DNA of 64,000 bases, from NCBI GenBank assembly GCA_040776985.1, contig JAXGZL010000002.1, forward strand, positions 992,001 through 1,056,000, in the 5' to 3' direction. The notes under the pieces were generated by a model. The model saw nothing but the letters and a program-made list of their open reading frames with translations. It had not been told where the DNA came from and searched no databases. The DNA comes from UBA6115 sp040776985. Lineage in GTDB: Bacteria; Bacillota; Clostridia; Christensenellales; Aristaeellaceae. Shown here in pieces: positions 15,658 to 23,215 of this stretch. How positions within the stretch are numbered: the stretch's first letter is position 1; each line of letters starts with the position of its first letter. Position numbers and translations under genes: made by a program.

Positions 15658-16776
15658 TTACACCGTGAACTTAATCAGTTTTTGGCTTGCTTTATCAAAT
15701 ATATTGAATTTATCGGGATCCATATACAGATAAACCTTCTGATTCATTTCGTAGTCCAGCAAACCTAGTTGTTTGCTGAGAAATTCATGGCTACCGGAGA
15801 CTAGCGTCACCAGTGTTTCGGACCCCGCTGGTTGACTGGCATACACCTCTGCCTCAATCAATCCATCATGTGGTTGTGTTTCAATGATAATCTGTTCTGG
15901 CCGGATTCCGAACACACAAGGAAACTCACCTTCCGGCAGAGTTGTATCAATGATGTCTTTTTTGTCGAAAGTATAGCTTCTAATACCACAGGAAGCATAT
16001 AGCTTTCCATCCTGAAATCTGGCCATACCATCTAGAAAGTTAATTCGCGGATTTCCAATAAAGTCTGCAGCGGTCAAGTTAACAGGATTCATATACAGTT
16101 GCATAGGCGTATCCACTTGGGCTAAAACCCCTTCTTCAAACAGTGCTATCCTGGTTGAAAGTGTAAGTGCTTCAACCTGATCATGAGTGACATAAATGAT
16201 GGTGGTCCCCATATCACGATGTAGACGTTTCAACTCTGCCCGCATATCAATGCGAAGTTTGGCATCAAGGTTTGACAGCGGCTCATCAAGCAGCAGCACC
16301 TTAGGGTTTGATGCAATTGCACGAGCGATGGCTACACGTTGCTGTTGGCCTCCAGAGAGTTCATTGGGGTAACGCTTCATATACTCATCAATCCGCATCA
16401 AGGTAAGCGCCTTCATAACACTCTCATCCACCTCACTGCGTGAAAGCTTCTTGATACGCAGTCCGAAAGCTACATTATCATAGACGGTCATATGCGGCCA
16501 AAGTGCATAACTTTGAAAAACAAGATTGAGTCCTCTTTTTCCAGGGTCTTCGAAATATGCAGTGTCGCAGTTCACTACTTCTCTTCCATCGATTGTAATC
16601 CATCCGTTTTGAGGCTTTTCCAATCCGGATATGACCCGTAGTGTAGTCGTCTTACCACAGCCTGAAGGTCCGAGTAATGTCATGAAATCGCCATCCTCAA
16701 TGGTTAGGCTTAGATCCTTCAGCACATGATTATCTCCAAAATACTTGTCGATGTGTTTAAGCTCAATCTTGCTCAT
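15658..16776 (-). CDS. ABC transporter ATP-binding protein, FbpC/PotA type
   Basis: 372 residues; hydrolyses ATP to drive the island importer. Walker A GPSGCGKTT (about 36-44), Q-loop FQSYALWPH, signature LSGGQQQRVAIARA, DEPLSNLDAKLR, and H-loop YVTHDQVEA are intact. From about 240 there is a TOBE-type domain (FGIRPEQIIIE). It sits 44 bases after the permease and 29 before the solute-binding protein. A 17-base exact direct repeat occurs once inside its 3' end and once immediately before the gene. Compared with the MalK-type ATPase at the left edge, the N-terminal half is similar but the regulatory half is unrelated. Confidence 0.93.
   Translation of the reverse strand: MSKIELKHIDKYFGDNHVLKDLSLTIEDGDFMTLLGPSGCGKTTTLRVISGLEKPQNGWITIDGREVVNCDTAYFEDPGKRGLNLVFQSYALWPHMTVYDNVAFGLRIKKLSRSEVDESVMKALTLMRIDEYMKRYPNELSGGQQQRVAIARAIASNPKVLLLDEPLSNLDAKLRIDMRAELKRLHRDMGTTIIYVTHDQVEALTLSTRIALFEEGVLAQVDTPMQLYMNPVNLTAADFIGNPRINFLDGMARFQDGKLYASCGIRSYTFDKKDIIDTTLPEGEFPCVFGIRPEQIIIETQPHDGLIEAEVYASQPAGSETLVTLVSGSHEFLSKQLGLLDYEMNQKVYLYMDPDKFNIFDKASQKLIKFTV
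15693..15709 (+). repeat. 17-base direct repeat, copy 1
   Basis: TATCAAATATATTGAAT, inside the 3' end of the island ATPase gene. The identical sequence recurs at 16805-16821, so the two copies bracket nearly the whole ATPase gene. Confidence 0.85.
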
Positions 16777-16804
16777 CGCTGTGTCCTTTCATTCCAAATT
16801 GTCA

Positions 16805-16821
16805 TATCAAATATATTGAAT
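16805..16821 (+). repeat. 17-base direct repeat, copy 2
   Basis: TATCAAATATATTGAAT, in the gap between permease and ATPase genes; its last base is the first base of the permease stop codon complement. Matches copy 1 at 15693-15709. Confidence 0.85.
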
Positions 16822-18647
16822 CAACCCCAACTTTTCCCAATATCTGCGCCAAAACGATATGCGATTCGGTAACAAATAAGGATAAACAACAATACGCAAA
16901 TTGAGATAGCATCAGCCATCTGCGGCATGCCATCTCTAGAATAGGTAAATGCAAGATAGGAGAGCGTATGATTTTGAGGTGTCATCAAAATGACAATTAG
17001 ATTCAGTTCTTTTGCAATACTAATAAACACGAGCATAAACCCTGAAATAAACCCTTGTTTGGATAGTGGAATTATGATAGAGCGCATGCGCTTCCAGAAA
17101 CTTGCCCCAGCTAAATCTGCTGCTTCTTCAAGCTCCACGCCAATCTGAAGCATGTTTGCTGTGCCTGCGCGGCTTGCAAAGGGAAAATTCTTAACCACAC
17201 TGACCAGAACAATCAGCGCGAATGTTCCATACAGTGATGGTATTAATCCGCCCAGGTTGGGCTTACTAAACATAGCAAAGTAGATGGCGGCAAACGCCAC
17301 GCCTGGCATTAGATAGGGGATAAAAACCAGCTGCTCGGTTAACTTTCCAAACCATTTACCCCGTCCTCTGGAACTGATGTAACCCAGAAACTGTCCGCTG
17401 AAGGCAGTGATAGTAGACGCAATAATCGTCAATTTCACCGTGTTCCACAGTGCTTTTCCGAACTCGTGATTGCGGAAAATGCCCGGGAAATGGATGTTCT
17501 GGCTAGTTACGTCCCTGACACCTATGTAATTGTATAAGGTCAGGTTGCTTAATCCATAACCACCACCTGTTGTCACCTGAAATGATTCCATAACAAGAAT
17601 AAACATGGGAAAAACCATAGCTACCAGCAAGAAAACAACAATAAAAATCATAAGAGGTGTTTTTGCGCTTCCCAAGGAGATAGGCGTATGCCGTGTCCCC
17701 TTTCCGCCCATGGTTTCATAAGATTTGCGCGTGCCGATCATGCGCTGATTGGCGATAATGGTTCCTGAAGCCATTAATATCAACAGCAAGGACATAGCAT
17801 ATCCTACACCTGCGTTACTAGTCCCATTGATAAATTCCTTCATTTTTGTAGCTAGTGTGAAATAGCCAATACGAGAGCCCAAATTAGCAGCAACTCCATA
17901 GGCTCCGACTGATTTACTCAATGTCATAATTGTGGCTGACAGTACGGAAGGCATGACAAGTGGTAATGTTATGCTTCTTAGGATTTGTTTTTTGTTTGCA
18001 CCTTGTATTTTCGCCATTTCTTCTAGTTCACTGTTCACCGAACGCAGCGAGCCAGACACCATGATATATGAGAAAGCGTAATAGTGCAGGCTCATAACCA
18101 GAGTTATTGCTATTGGGCCATATGCTATGTAATCAGGTACTGAAACGCCCAACCCTGCCAATAAACCTAAGGCACCAGAGCGTTGATTGCGGAAGACTGC
18201 GAGCCAACTCAGCGCCTTAGTCCAGGATGGGATCATGTAAGGGATGATGACCAGCATAGAAATTGCCTTCTTTCTTGGCAGATCACTTCTTACCATCAGC
18301 CAAGCAAGAATAGAACCCAAAGGAACAGAAATAAGTGATGTGAAAAAACCTATTGTTAATGAATGTTTAAGTGGCTGCCATAGTATTGCGCTTGACAACT
18401 GCGATGCCAACAAATATTTCCAGTAGTATAAGGTAAAATCCCCCGCCTCCCCACTCACTCTACGCATCTCACTTCTGGAGAGCGTCACCGTTTCCTTGAG
18501 CATGTTTAAGAGCGGAATCACAATTAAAGCCACAAGCATCACGAGGGAGATGAGAACCACCATGTTGAATGGGTTACCCACCACATTCATGATCTGGTTT
18601 TTCAAGCGGACACCTGAAAAGGGTTTGCGGGTCTTCTTCCTATTCAC
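16821..18647 (-). CDS. double-length ABC permease, AfuB/FbpB type
   Basis: 608 residues containing two binding-protein-dependent permease domains in one chain, about 12 membrane segments, so a single gene supplies the whole channel. The N-half has a helical core with SGSLRSVNSELEEMAKIQGA, and the C-half has LQIGVELEEAADLAGASFWKR; both are EAA loops that contact the ATPase. The duplicated layout is characteristic of ferric-iron, 2-aminoethylphosphonate and AfuABC-type hexose-phosphate importers. The start is GTG at 18647 with AGAGG 7 bases upstream; no ATG fits better. It is the first gene of the island operon, about 105 bases from the predicted transcription start. Confidence 0.9.
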   Translation of the reverse strand: MNRKKTRKPFSGVRLKNQIMNVVGNPFNMVVLISLVMLVALIVIPLLNMLKETVTLSRSEMRRVSGEAGDFTLYYWKYLLASQLSSAILWQPLKHSLTIGFFTSLISVPLGSILAWLMVRSDLPRKKAISMLVIIPYMIPSWTKALSWLAVFRNQRSGALGLLAGLGVSVPDYIAYGPIAITLVMSLHYYAFSYIMVSGSLRSVNSELEEMAKIQGANKKQILRSITLPLVMPSVLSATIMTLSKSVGAYGVAANLGSRIGYFTLATKMKEFINGTSNAGVGYAMSLLLILMASGTIIANQRMIGTRKSYETMGGKGTRHTPISLGSAKTPLMIFIVVFLLVAMVFPMFILVMESFQVTTGGGYGLSNLTLYNYIGVRDVTSQNIHFPGIFRNHEFGKALWNTVKLTIIASTITAFSGQFLGYISSRGRGKWFGKLTEQLVFIPYLMPGVAFAAIYFAMFSKPNLGGLIPSLYGTFALIVLVSVVKNFPFASRAGTANMLQIGVELEEAADLAGASFWKRMRSIIIPLSKQGFISGFMLVFISIAKELNLIVILMTPQNHTLSYLAFTYSRDGMPQMADAISICVLLFILICYRIAYRFGADIGKSWG

Positions 18648-18732
18648 TATTCTACCTCTTGGACGTTCATTTCGACTGATTCCATTCTACATCTCTGAAT
18701 ACTTCAGTCTATATCATATAGTACAGTTGTCT

Positions 18733-18748
18733 TCGCAATCGTTTGCGA
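18733..18748. promoter_or_regulatory. LacI-family operator candidate
   Basis: A 16-base near-palindrome with central CG; the minus strand reads TCGCAAACGATTGCGA (14 of 16 positions symmetric). It lies from about +8 to +23 relative to the predicted start of the island operon, a classic repressor position. No LacI-type regulator gene is in the window. Confidence 0.6.
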
Positions 18749-18762
18749 TAGTTATTAGCCCC

Positions 18763-18791
18763 ATAATAATCAAATGTTGCCCGTTTGTCAA
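18763..18791 (-). promoter_or_regulatory. strong sigma-A promoter of the island operon
   Basis: On the minus strand a perfect TTGACA (18786-18791), a 17-base spacer and TATTAT (18763-18768). Transcription would start near 18755, with a leader of about 105 bases to the GTG at 18647. The flanking bases 18650-18869 are AT-rich and hold no gene. Confidence 0.85.
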
Positions 18792-18869
18792 GTATTAAAA
18801 AAATCGATTATTGTAATGAAGCTGACAATATATTATTCTCAAATTATCTCACAATAAAAGGAGCCTGCC

Positions 18870-19364
18870 ATGCCCATCTGCCATCCCTTTCCGCCTTATC
18901 TTTTACCGGACAGCCGGGTGCTGGTGCTGGGCTCCTTTCCCTCGGTGCGCTCCCGGGCGGAGGGATTTTATTATGGGCATCCCTCCAACCGCTTCTGGCG
19001 GCTGTTGGCGCAGATCTGTCAGGAGGAATTGCCTGGTGACATCAAAAGCAAAAAACAGCTTCTGGCAAGGTGTCACATCGCCCTGTGGGATGTGATTGAA
19101 AGCTGTGAAATCACAGGCTCCAGCGACCTGTCCATCAGGAACGCCCGGGTGAACCCCATCGCGGACACCATCAGGCACTTCCCCATCCAGGCGATTTTGC
19201 TCAATGGCAACGCTGCCGCCAGACTGTATAACAAACAGGTTCATCCAAAACCGGAGCTTCCCGCCCTTCCCCTTCCCTCCACCAGCGCCGCCAATGCCGC
19301 CTGGTCCCTGGACAGGCTGGTAGCAAGCTGGCAGGAACCTTTGCGCAGCTTCCGCGTCCAATAA
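18870..19364 (+). CDS. DNA-deoxyinosine (hypoxanthine) glycosylase-like, UDG superfamily
   Basis: 164-residue single-domain protein of the uracil-DNA-glycosylase fold, matching the family annotated as DNA-deoxyinosine glycosylase. Visible: LVLGSFPSVRSR near the N-terminus (motif A region), GFYYGHPSNRFW, ALWDVIESCEI, and the C-terminal LPSTSAANAAWSL, which corresponds to the DNA-intercalation loop. It would remove deaminated bases such as hypoxanthine or uracil to start base excision repair. GGAG lies 7 bases before the ATG. It begins the region just outside the low-G+C island and reads away from it. Confidence 0.87.
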   Translation: MPICHPFPPYLLPDSRVLVLGSFPSVRSRAEGFYYGHPSNRFWRLLAQICQEELPGDIKSKKQLLARCHIALWDVIESCEITGSSDLSIRNARVNPIADTIRHFPIQAILLNGNAAARLYNKQVHPKPELPALPLPSTSAANAAWSLDRLVASWQEPLRSFRVQ

Positions 19365-19393
19365 GCAAAAGGAACCAAAAGGAGATGCATTTA

Positions 19394-19927
19394 ATGAAAA
19401 AATTTCTCACCCTGATCCTCATGGCAGCCCTTTTCTTCACCCTTCCTGCTGCCAGGGCCAGCATTGGCCGGGATATTCTGGTGCTGTCAGTATATCAGGG
19501 CCTTGACCCCGCGGAAGACCACGCCATCACCCTGGAAGCAGACGGCAGCCGACACTTTTTCCCCCTGGGCCAGGTGCCGGACCATGTCAAGAAAGACCCG
19601 GATGAGCTGCTCTTCTTCCTCAGAACCCATGGTCTGTCTGACAGCACCCTGCTTCACGGCGCAGCCATGCCGGAGGCCTTGACACCGATCGACCTGCAAA
19701 CAGCGCAGGATTTGCGCACCGTGTTGGCTCAACTGCAGGAACAGCCCTTTGAGAGCAGCCCCTATGCGAAGGACACGGGCAGCACCTTCCTTTATGCCGT
19801 GGTGATCCGGGAGGGGGAAGCCAAACTGACCCTGATTTATGAGGGCGGCGCCAACATCGGATACAGCAGCGATTCCTCGGCCCTGCTGATTACCTACGTC
19901 GCGGGCCCGCTGCTGATCGGCGAATAA
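19394..19927 (+). CDS. small secreted protein of unknown function
   Basis: 177 residues; not recognised. MKKFLTLILMAALFFTL plus an ARA cleavage site is a good signal peptide. The mature part (about 150 residues) has no Cys and no membrane segment and mixes beta-like stretches (DILVLSVYQG; LYAVVIREGEAKLTLIYEGG). The ATG at 19394 is preferred over that at 19385 because AAAGGAG sits directly against the latter and 9 bases from the former. It follows the glycosylase by 29 bases and is probably co-transcribed, ending at the terminator at 19937-19967. Confidence 0.7.
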   Translation: MKKFLTLILMAALFFTLPAARASIGRDILVLSVYQGLDPAEDHAITLEADGSRHFFPLGQVPDHVKKDPDELLFFLRTHGLSDSTLLHGAAMPEALTPIDLQTAQDLRTVLAQLQEQPFESSPYAKDTGSTFLYAVVIREGEAKLTLIYEGGANIGYSSDSSALLITYVAGPLLIGE

Positions 19928-19936
19928 TCCATCACA

Positions 19937-19967
19937 AAACGCCGCAGATGCCCCATCTGCGGCGTTT
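19937..19967. terminator. bidirectional terminator between the secreted protein and hslU
   Basis: A perfect 14-base stem (19937-19950 with 19954-19967, three-base loop) with short T-tracts on both strands lies between convergent genes ending at 19927 and 19982. Confidence 0.85.
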
Positions 19968-19981
19968 GATAGCATGCCTTT

Positions 19982-21352
19982 TTACAGGATATACTTGTGC
20001 AGGTCGCTTTCCTTGGCGGCTTTCACATGATCCCTCACATACTGCCCGGTGATCACCAGCTCCACCTCCGGCATCTCATCCCCGCCGGCGTTGAAGGAGA
20101 TGTCCTCCAGCAGGTCCTCAAACACCGCGTGCAGGCGCCGGGCGCCCAGGTTCTCCCCCGCATCGTTCATGTTGCAGGCGGCCAGCGCAATGGCCTCCAG
20201 GGCGTCCTCCTCAAAACGGAGGCGCACCTTGTCCACCGCCAGCAGGGCTGAATACTGCAGCGTCAGGGCGTTGTCCGGCTGGCTCAGGATGCGGACAAAG
20301 TCCTCCTTGGTCAGGCTTTTCAGCTGAACCTGCACGGGGAAGCGGCCCTGCAGTTCCGGGATCAGGTCGGTCACCTTCGCCACATGGAAGGCGCCGGCAG
20401 CGATGAACAGCATAAAGTCGGTGCGCACCGCGCCATGCTTGGTATTCACCACGCTGCCCTCCACAATGGGCAGGATGTCCCGCTGCACGCCCTCCCGGGA
20501 CACATCCGGGCCAGACCCGCCGATGGAGCGCCCGGCGATCTTGTCAATTTCATCAATGAACACGATGCCGTCCTGCTCCGCTCGCTGGATGGCTTCTTCC
20601 TTCACCGCGTCCATGTCAATCAGCTTTGAGGCCTCTTCCTCAATCAGGATGCGGCGGGCTTCCTTCACCTTCACCCGGCGCAGCTTCATGCGCTTGGGCA
20701 TCATGCCGCCCATCATGTCGCCGATGTTGATGGCAGCGCCCCCCACCTCCAGCTGCGGGGCAGCCTCCTCCACCTCGATTTCCAGCTCCTTTTCCTCCAG
20801 GTTGCCTTCCCGGAGCTGGCTCAACAAATCCCCGCGCCGCAGGGACAGCTGCTGCCGCTCTTCCTCGCTTTGCTCCGGTTCCTTGGAGCGGCCCCTCAGC
20901 AGGATGTCAATGGGATTGGAAGCCTGCTTGGGGGGATCGGTCATCAGTTCCACCAGGCGGTCCTCCGCCAGCACCTCTGCCCGGGCGCGCACCCGTTCCT
21001 GGTGCTCCTGTTTCACCATGCGGATGGCGTTTTCCACCAGGTCCCGGATGATGCTCTCCACATCCCGGCCCACATAACCCACCTCGGTGAACTTGGTGGC
21101 CTCCACCTTTACAAAGGGCGCGTTGACCAGCTTGGCCAGGCGCCTGGCGATCTCCGTCTTGCCCACGCCGGTAGGGCCAATCATCAGAATGTTCTTGGGG
21201 AAGATCTCATCCCGCAGGGGCTCTTCCACCTGGCGTCTGCGGTAGCGGTTTCTCAGGGCAATCGCCACCTGGCGCTTGGCTTCCTGCTGGCCGATGATGT
21301 ATCGGTCCAGCTCCCGCACCGTCTCCCGGGGGGTTAAAATCAGGCTTTTCAT
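19982..21352 (-). CDS. hslU: HslU (ClpY) unfoldase ATPase of the HslUV protease
   Basis: 456 residues. AAA+ hexameric unfoldase that feeds substrates to HslV. Walker A GPTGVGKTE (near 57), FTEVGYVGRDVESI, an I-domain of about 130 residues with acidic and basic runs, Walker B FIDEIDKIA (near 267), sensor GRFPV and the C-terminal tail ending SDLHKYIL, which docks into HslV. Its ATG overlaps the hslV stop as ATGA, keeping the two subunits in balance. Last gene of the ten-gene operon. In Bacillus, codY follows; here a terminator follows instead. Confidence 0.97.
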   Translation of the reverse strand: MKSLILTPRETVRELDRYIIGQQEAKRQVAIALRNRYRRRQVEEPLRDEIFPKNILMIGPTGVGKTEIARRLAKLVNAPFVKVEATKFTEVGYVGRDVESIIRDLVENAIRMVKQEHQERVRARAEVLAEDRLVELMTDPPKQASNPIDILLRGRSKEPEQSEEERQQLSLRRGDLLSQLREGNLEEKELEIEVEEAAPQLEVGGAAINIGDMMGGMMPKRMKLRRVKVKEARRILIEEEASKLIDMDAVKEEAIQRAEQDGIVFIDEIDKIAGRSIGGSGPDVSREGVQRDILPIVEGSVVNTKHGAVRTDFMLFIAAGAFHVAKVTDLIPELQGRFPVQVQLKSLTKEDFVRILSQPDNALTLQYSALLAVDKVRLRFEEDALEAIALAACNMNDAGENLGARRLHAVFEDLLEDISFNAGGDEMPEVELVITGQYVRDHVKAAKESDLHKYIL

Positions 21353-21882
21353 ACATCCTCCACGGTGATGTTGTCGTTGGTGAACACGCAGATGGAGGCC
21401 GCGATGCGCAGGGCTTTTTCCGCGATCTCCCGGGCGCTGAGCTGTGTGTTTTGCACAAGGGCCCGGGCAGCGGCCAGAGCATAGTTGCCTCCGGAGCCAA
21501 TGGCGCAGACGCCGTCATCCGGGTCAATCACCTCGCCGGTGCCGGAGATCATCAACATCTGGCTTTCGTTGGCGGCAATAAGCAGGGCCTGCAGCTGGCG
21601 CAGCACCTTGTCCCCCCGCCATTCCTGGGCCAGGTTGACGGCGGCCCGCTCCAGGTTGCCGCCGGACTGCATCAGTTTTTCCTCAAAGCGGTCGCTTAAA
21701 GTAAAGGCGTCCGCCACCGAGCCCGCAAAGCCAATCACCACCTGGTCGTTATAGATGCGGCGCACCTTTTTGGCAGTGCTTTTGAAAATGGTGTGCTCCC
21801 CCATCGTCACCTGGCCGTCGCCCGCGATGGCCACCTTGCCATCCCGCTTCACCGCGCAGATGGTGGTTCCCTGAAATCCCAT
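21349..21882 (-). CDS. hslV: HslV (ClpQ/CodW) protease subunit
   Basis: 177-residue proteasome-like threonine protease. The active-site residue is Thr6 in GTTICAV, exposed after removal of a five-residue propeptide (MGFQG), followed by GDGQVTMGEHTI and TAKKVRRIY, typical of HslV. GSGGNYALAAARAL and the C-terminal TNDNITVE are also standard. The start at 21882 is set by AAGGAGG directly upstream; an in-frame upstream extension would run into trmFO. Unlike Bacillus CodW, which uses Ser, this enzyme keeps Thr. Ten bases separate it from trmFO. Confidence 0.96.
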   Translation of the reverse strand: MGFQGTTICAVKRDGKVAIAGDGQVTMGEHTIFKSTAKKVRRIYNDQVVIGFAGSVADAFTLSDRFEEKLMQSGGNLERAAVNLAQEWRGDKVLRQLQALLIAANESQMLMISGTGEVIDPDDGVCAIGSGGNYALAAARALVQNTQLSAREIAEKALRIAASICVFTNDNITVEDV

Positions 21883-21892
21883 GCTTCCTCCT

Positions 21893-23215
21893 TTACTGCC
21901 GGCTGAACAAGTCCGGCCTGGACACAATAAACTGGTCAAGATCTGTTAAGGCCCGCTCAGACAGGGCCAGATAGCGCTTTTCCTTGCCCCGGACGCGCTG
22001 TGAAAGGGGCTTGATGATGCCGAAGTTGATGTTCATGGGCTGAAAATTGCGGTTGGCGGCCGCGATGTAATTTCCCAGGGAAAAAATGGCTGTGCTGTCC
22101 GGGAAATCCGCTTCCGCCTGCCCTGTCAGCCGGGTATACAGGGACAGCCCCGCAGCCAGGCCCGAGGCGGCGCTTTCCACATAGCCTTCCACCCCGGTCA
22201 TCTGCCCGGCGAAATAGAGCATGGGCTTTTCAAGCACCGCAAAATGCCGGTCCAGAAAACCCGGGCTTTGCAAGAAGGTATTCCGGTGCATCACCCCAAA
22301 GCGGGCGAACTGGGCCTTCCCAAGCCCCGGAATCATGCCGAGCACCCGCTGCTGCTCCGGGAATTTAAGCCGGGTCTGGAAGCCCACCAGGTTATACAGC
22401 CCGCCCGCCGCGTCATCCTGCCGCAGCTGCACCACGGCAAAGGGCATTTTGCCTGTTCTGGGATCAGTTAGCCCCACCGGCTTCATGGGGCCAAAGGCTG
22501 GCGCCATGCGCCCCCGCCTTGCCATGGACTCAATGGGCATGCAGCCTTCAAACAGCAGCCCCTCTTCAAAGCCGTGCACCGGGGCGGTGTCCGCATCAAG
22601 CAGGGCATCAATGAAGGCGTGATACTCCCCCTCATCCAGGGGGCAGTTCAGGTAATCATCCCCCCGGCCATAGCGGGACTGGCGGAAGGCAATGTCCATG
22701 TCAATACTTTCCGCCGTCACAATGGGCGCCGCCGCGTCAAAAAAGTGCAGGGTGCCGGCCAGTTTCTCAATCTCACCGTAAAGGCCACCCGAGGTGAGAG
22801 GGCCGGTGGCAATGATGGCAGGGGGTTCCGGGATCCTGTCCGTCAGCTCCTCCGCCACCTCCACCCGGGGGTGACTGCGCAGTTTTTCCGTGATGAAGCC
22901 GGAGAACAAATCCCGGTCCACCGCCAGGGCGCCCCCGGCGGGCACCCGGCTTTTGTCCGCCGCCTCCAAAATCAAAGAACCCAGGCGCCGCATTTCCTCC
23001 TTCAGGAGTCCGGAGGCGTTTTGGGTTCTGTCGCTTTTCAGGGAGTTGCTGCACACCAGCTCCGCCAGCAGCTCAGACTGGTGGGCAGGGCTTTTGTGCC
23101 CCGGCTTCATGTCCAAAAGCCGGACGGGGATGTCCCTCTTTGCCAGCTGCCAGGCCGCTTCACAGCCTGCCAGGCCCGCCCCCAGAACGGTGACAGGCCG
23201 CGGGGGCTTACTCAC
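21893..23215 (-). CDS. trmFO: TrmFO, folate/FAD-dependent tRNA (uracil-54-C5-)-methyltransferase
   Basis: 440 residues. Makes ribothymidine-54 in the T-loop of tRNAs using methylene-tetrahydrofolate and FADH2. The dinucleotide-binding GAGLAGCEAAWQLA is at the N-terminus; CSNSLKSD (family Cys), NCPLDEGEY, GCMPIESMARRGR, FAGQMTGVEGYVES and the C-terminal NINFG are all family marks. The start is GTG at 23215, overlapping topA by 8 bases, with GAGGA 8 bases upstream. The topA-trmFO-hslVU order is conserved in Firmicutes. Confidence 0.96.
   Translation of the reverse strand: MSKPPRPVTVLGAGLAGCEAAWQLAKRDIPVRLLDMKPGHKSPAHQSELLAELVCSNSLKSDRTQNASGLLKEEMRRLGSLILEAADKSRVPAGGALAVDRDLFSGFITEKLRSHPRVEVAEELTDRIPEPPAIIATGPLTSGGLYGEIEKLAGTLHFFDAAAPIVTAESIDMDIAFRQSRYGRGDDYLNCPLDEGEYHAFIDALLDADTAPVHGFEEGLLFEGCMPIESMARRGRMAPAFGPMKPVGLTDPRTGKMPFAVVQLRQDDAAGGLYNLVGFQTRLKFPEQQRVLGMIPGLGKAQFARFGVMHRNTFLQSPGFLDRHFAVLEKPMLYFAGQMTGVEGYVESAASGLAAGLSLYTRLTGQAEADFPDSTAIFSLGNYIAAANRNFQPMNINFGIIKPLSQRVRGKEKRYLALSERALTDLDQFIVSRPDLFSRQ

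Noticed and set aside
8890..18869. Prophage or transposon as the source of the island
   Set aside because: No integrase, transposase, phage structural gene or flanking att-like repeats could be seen; only the low G+C suggests transfer.
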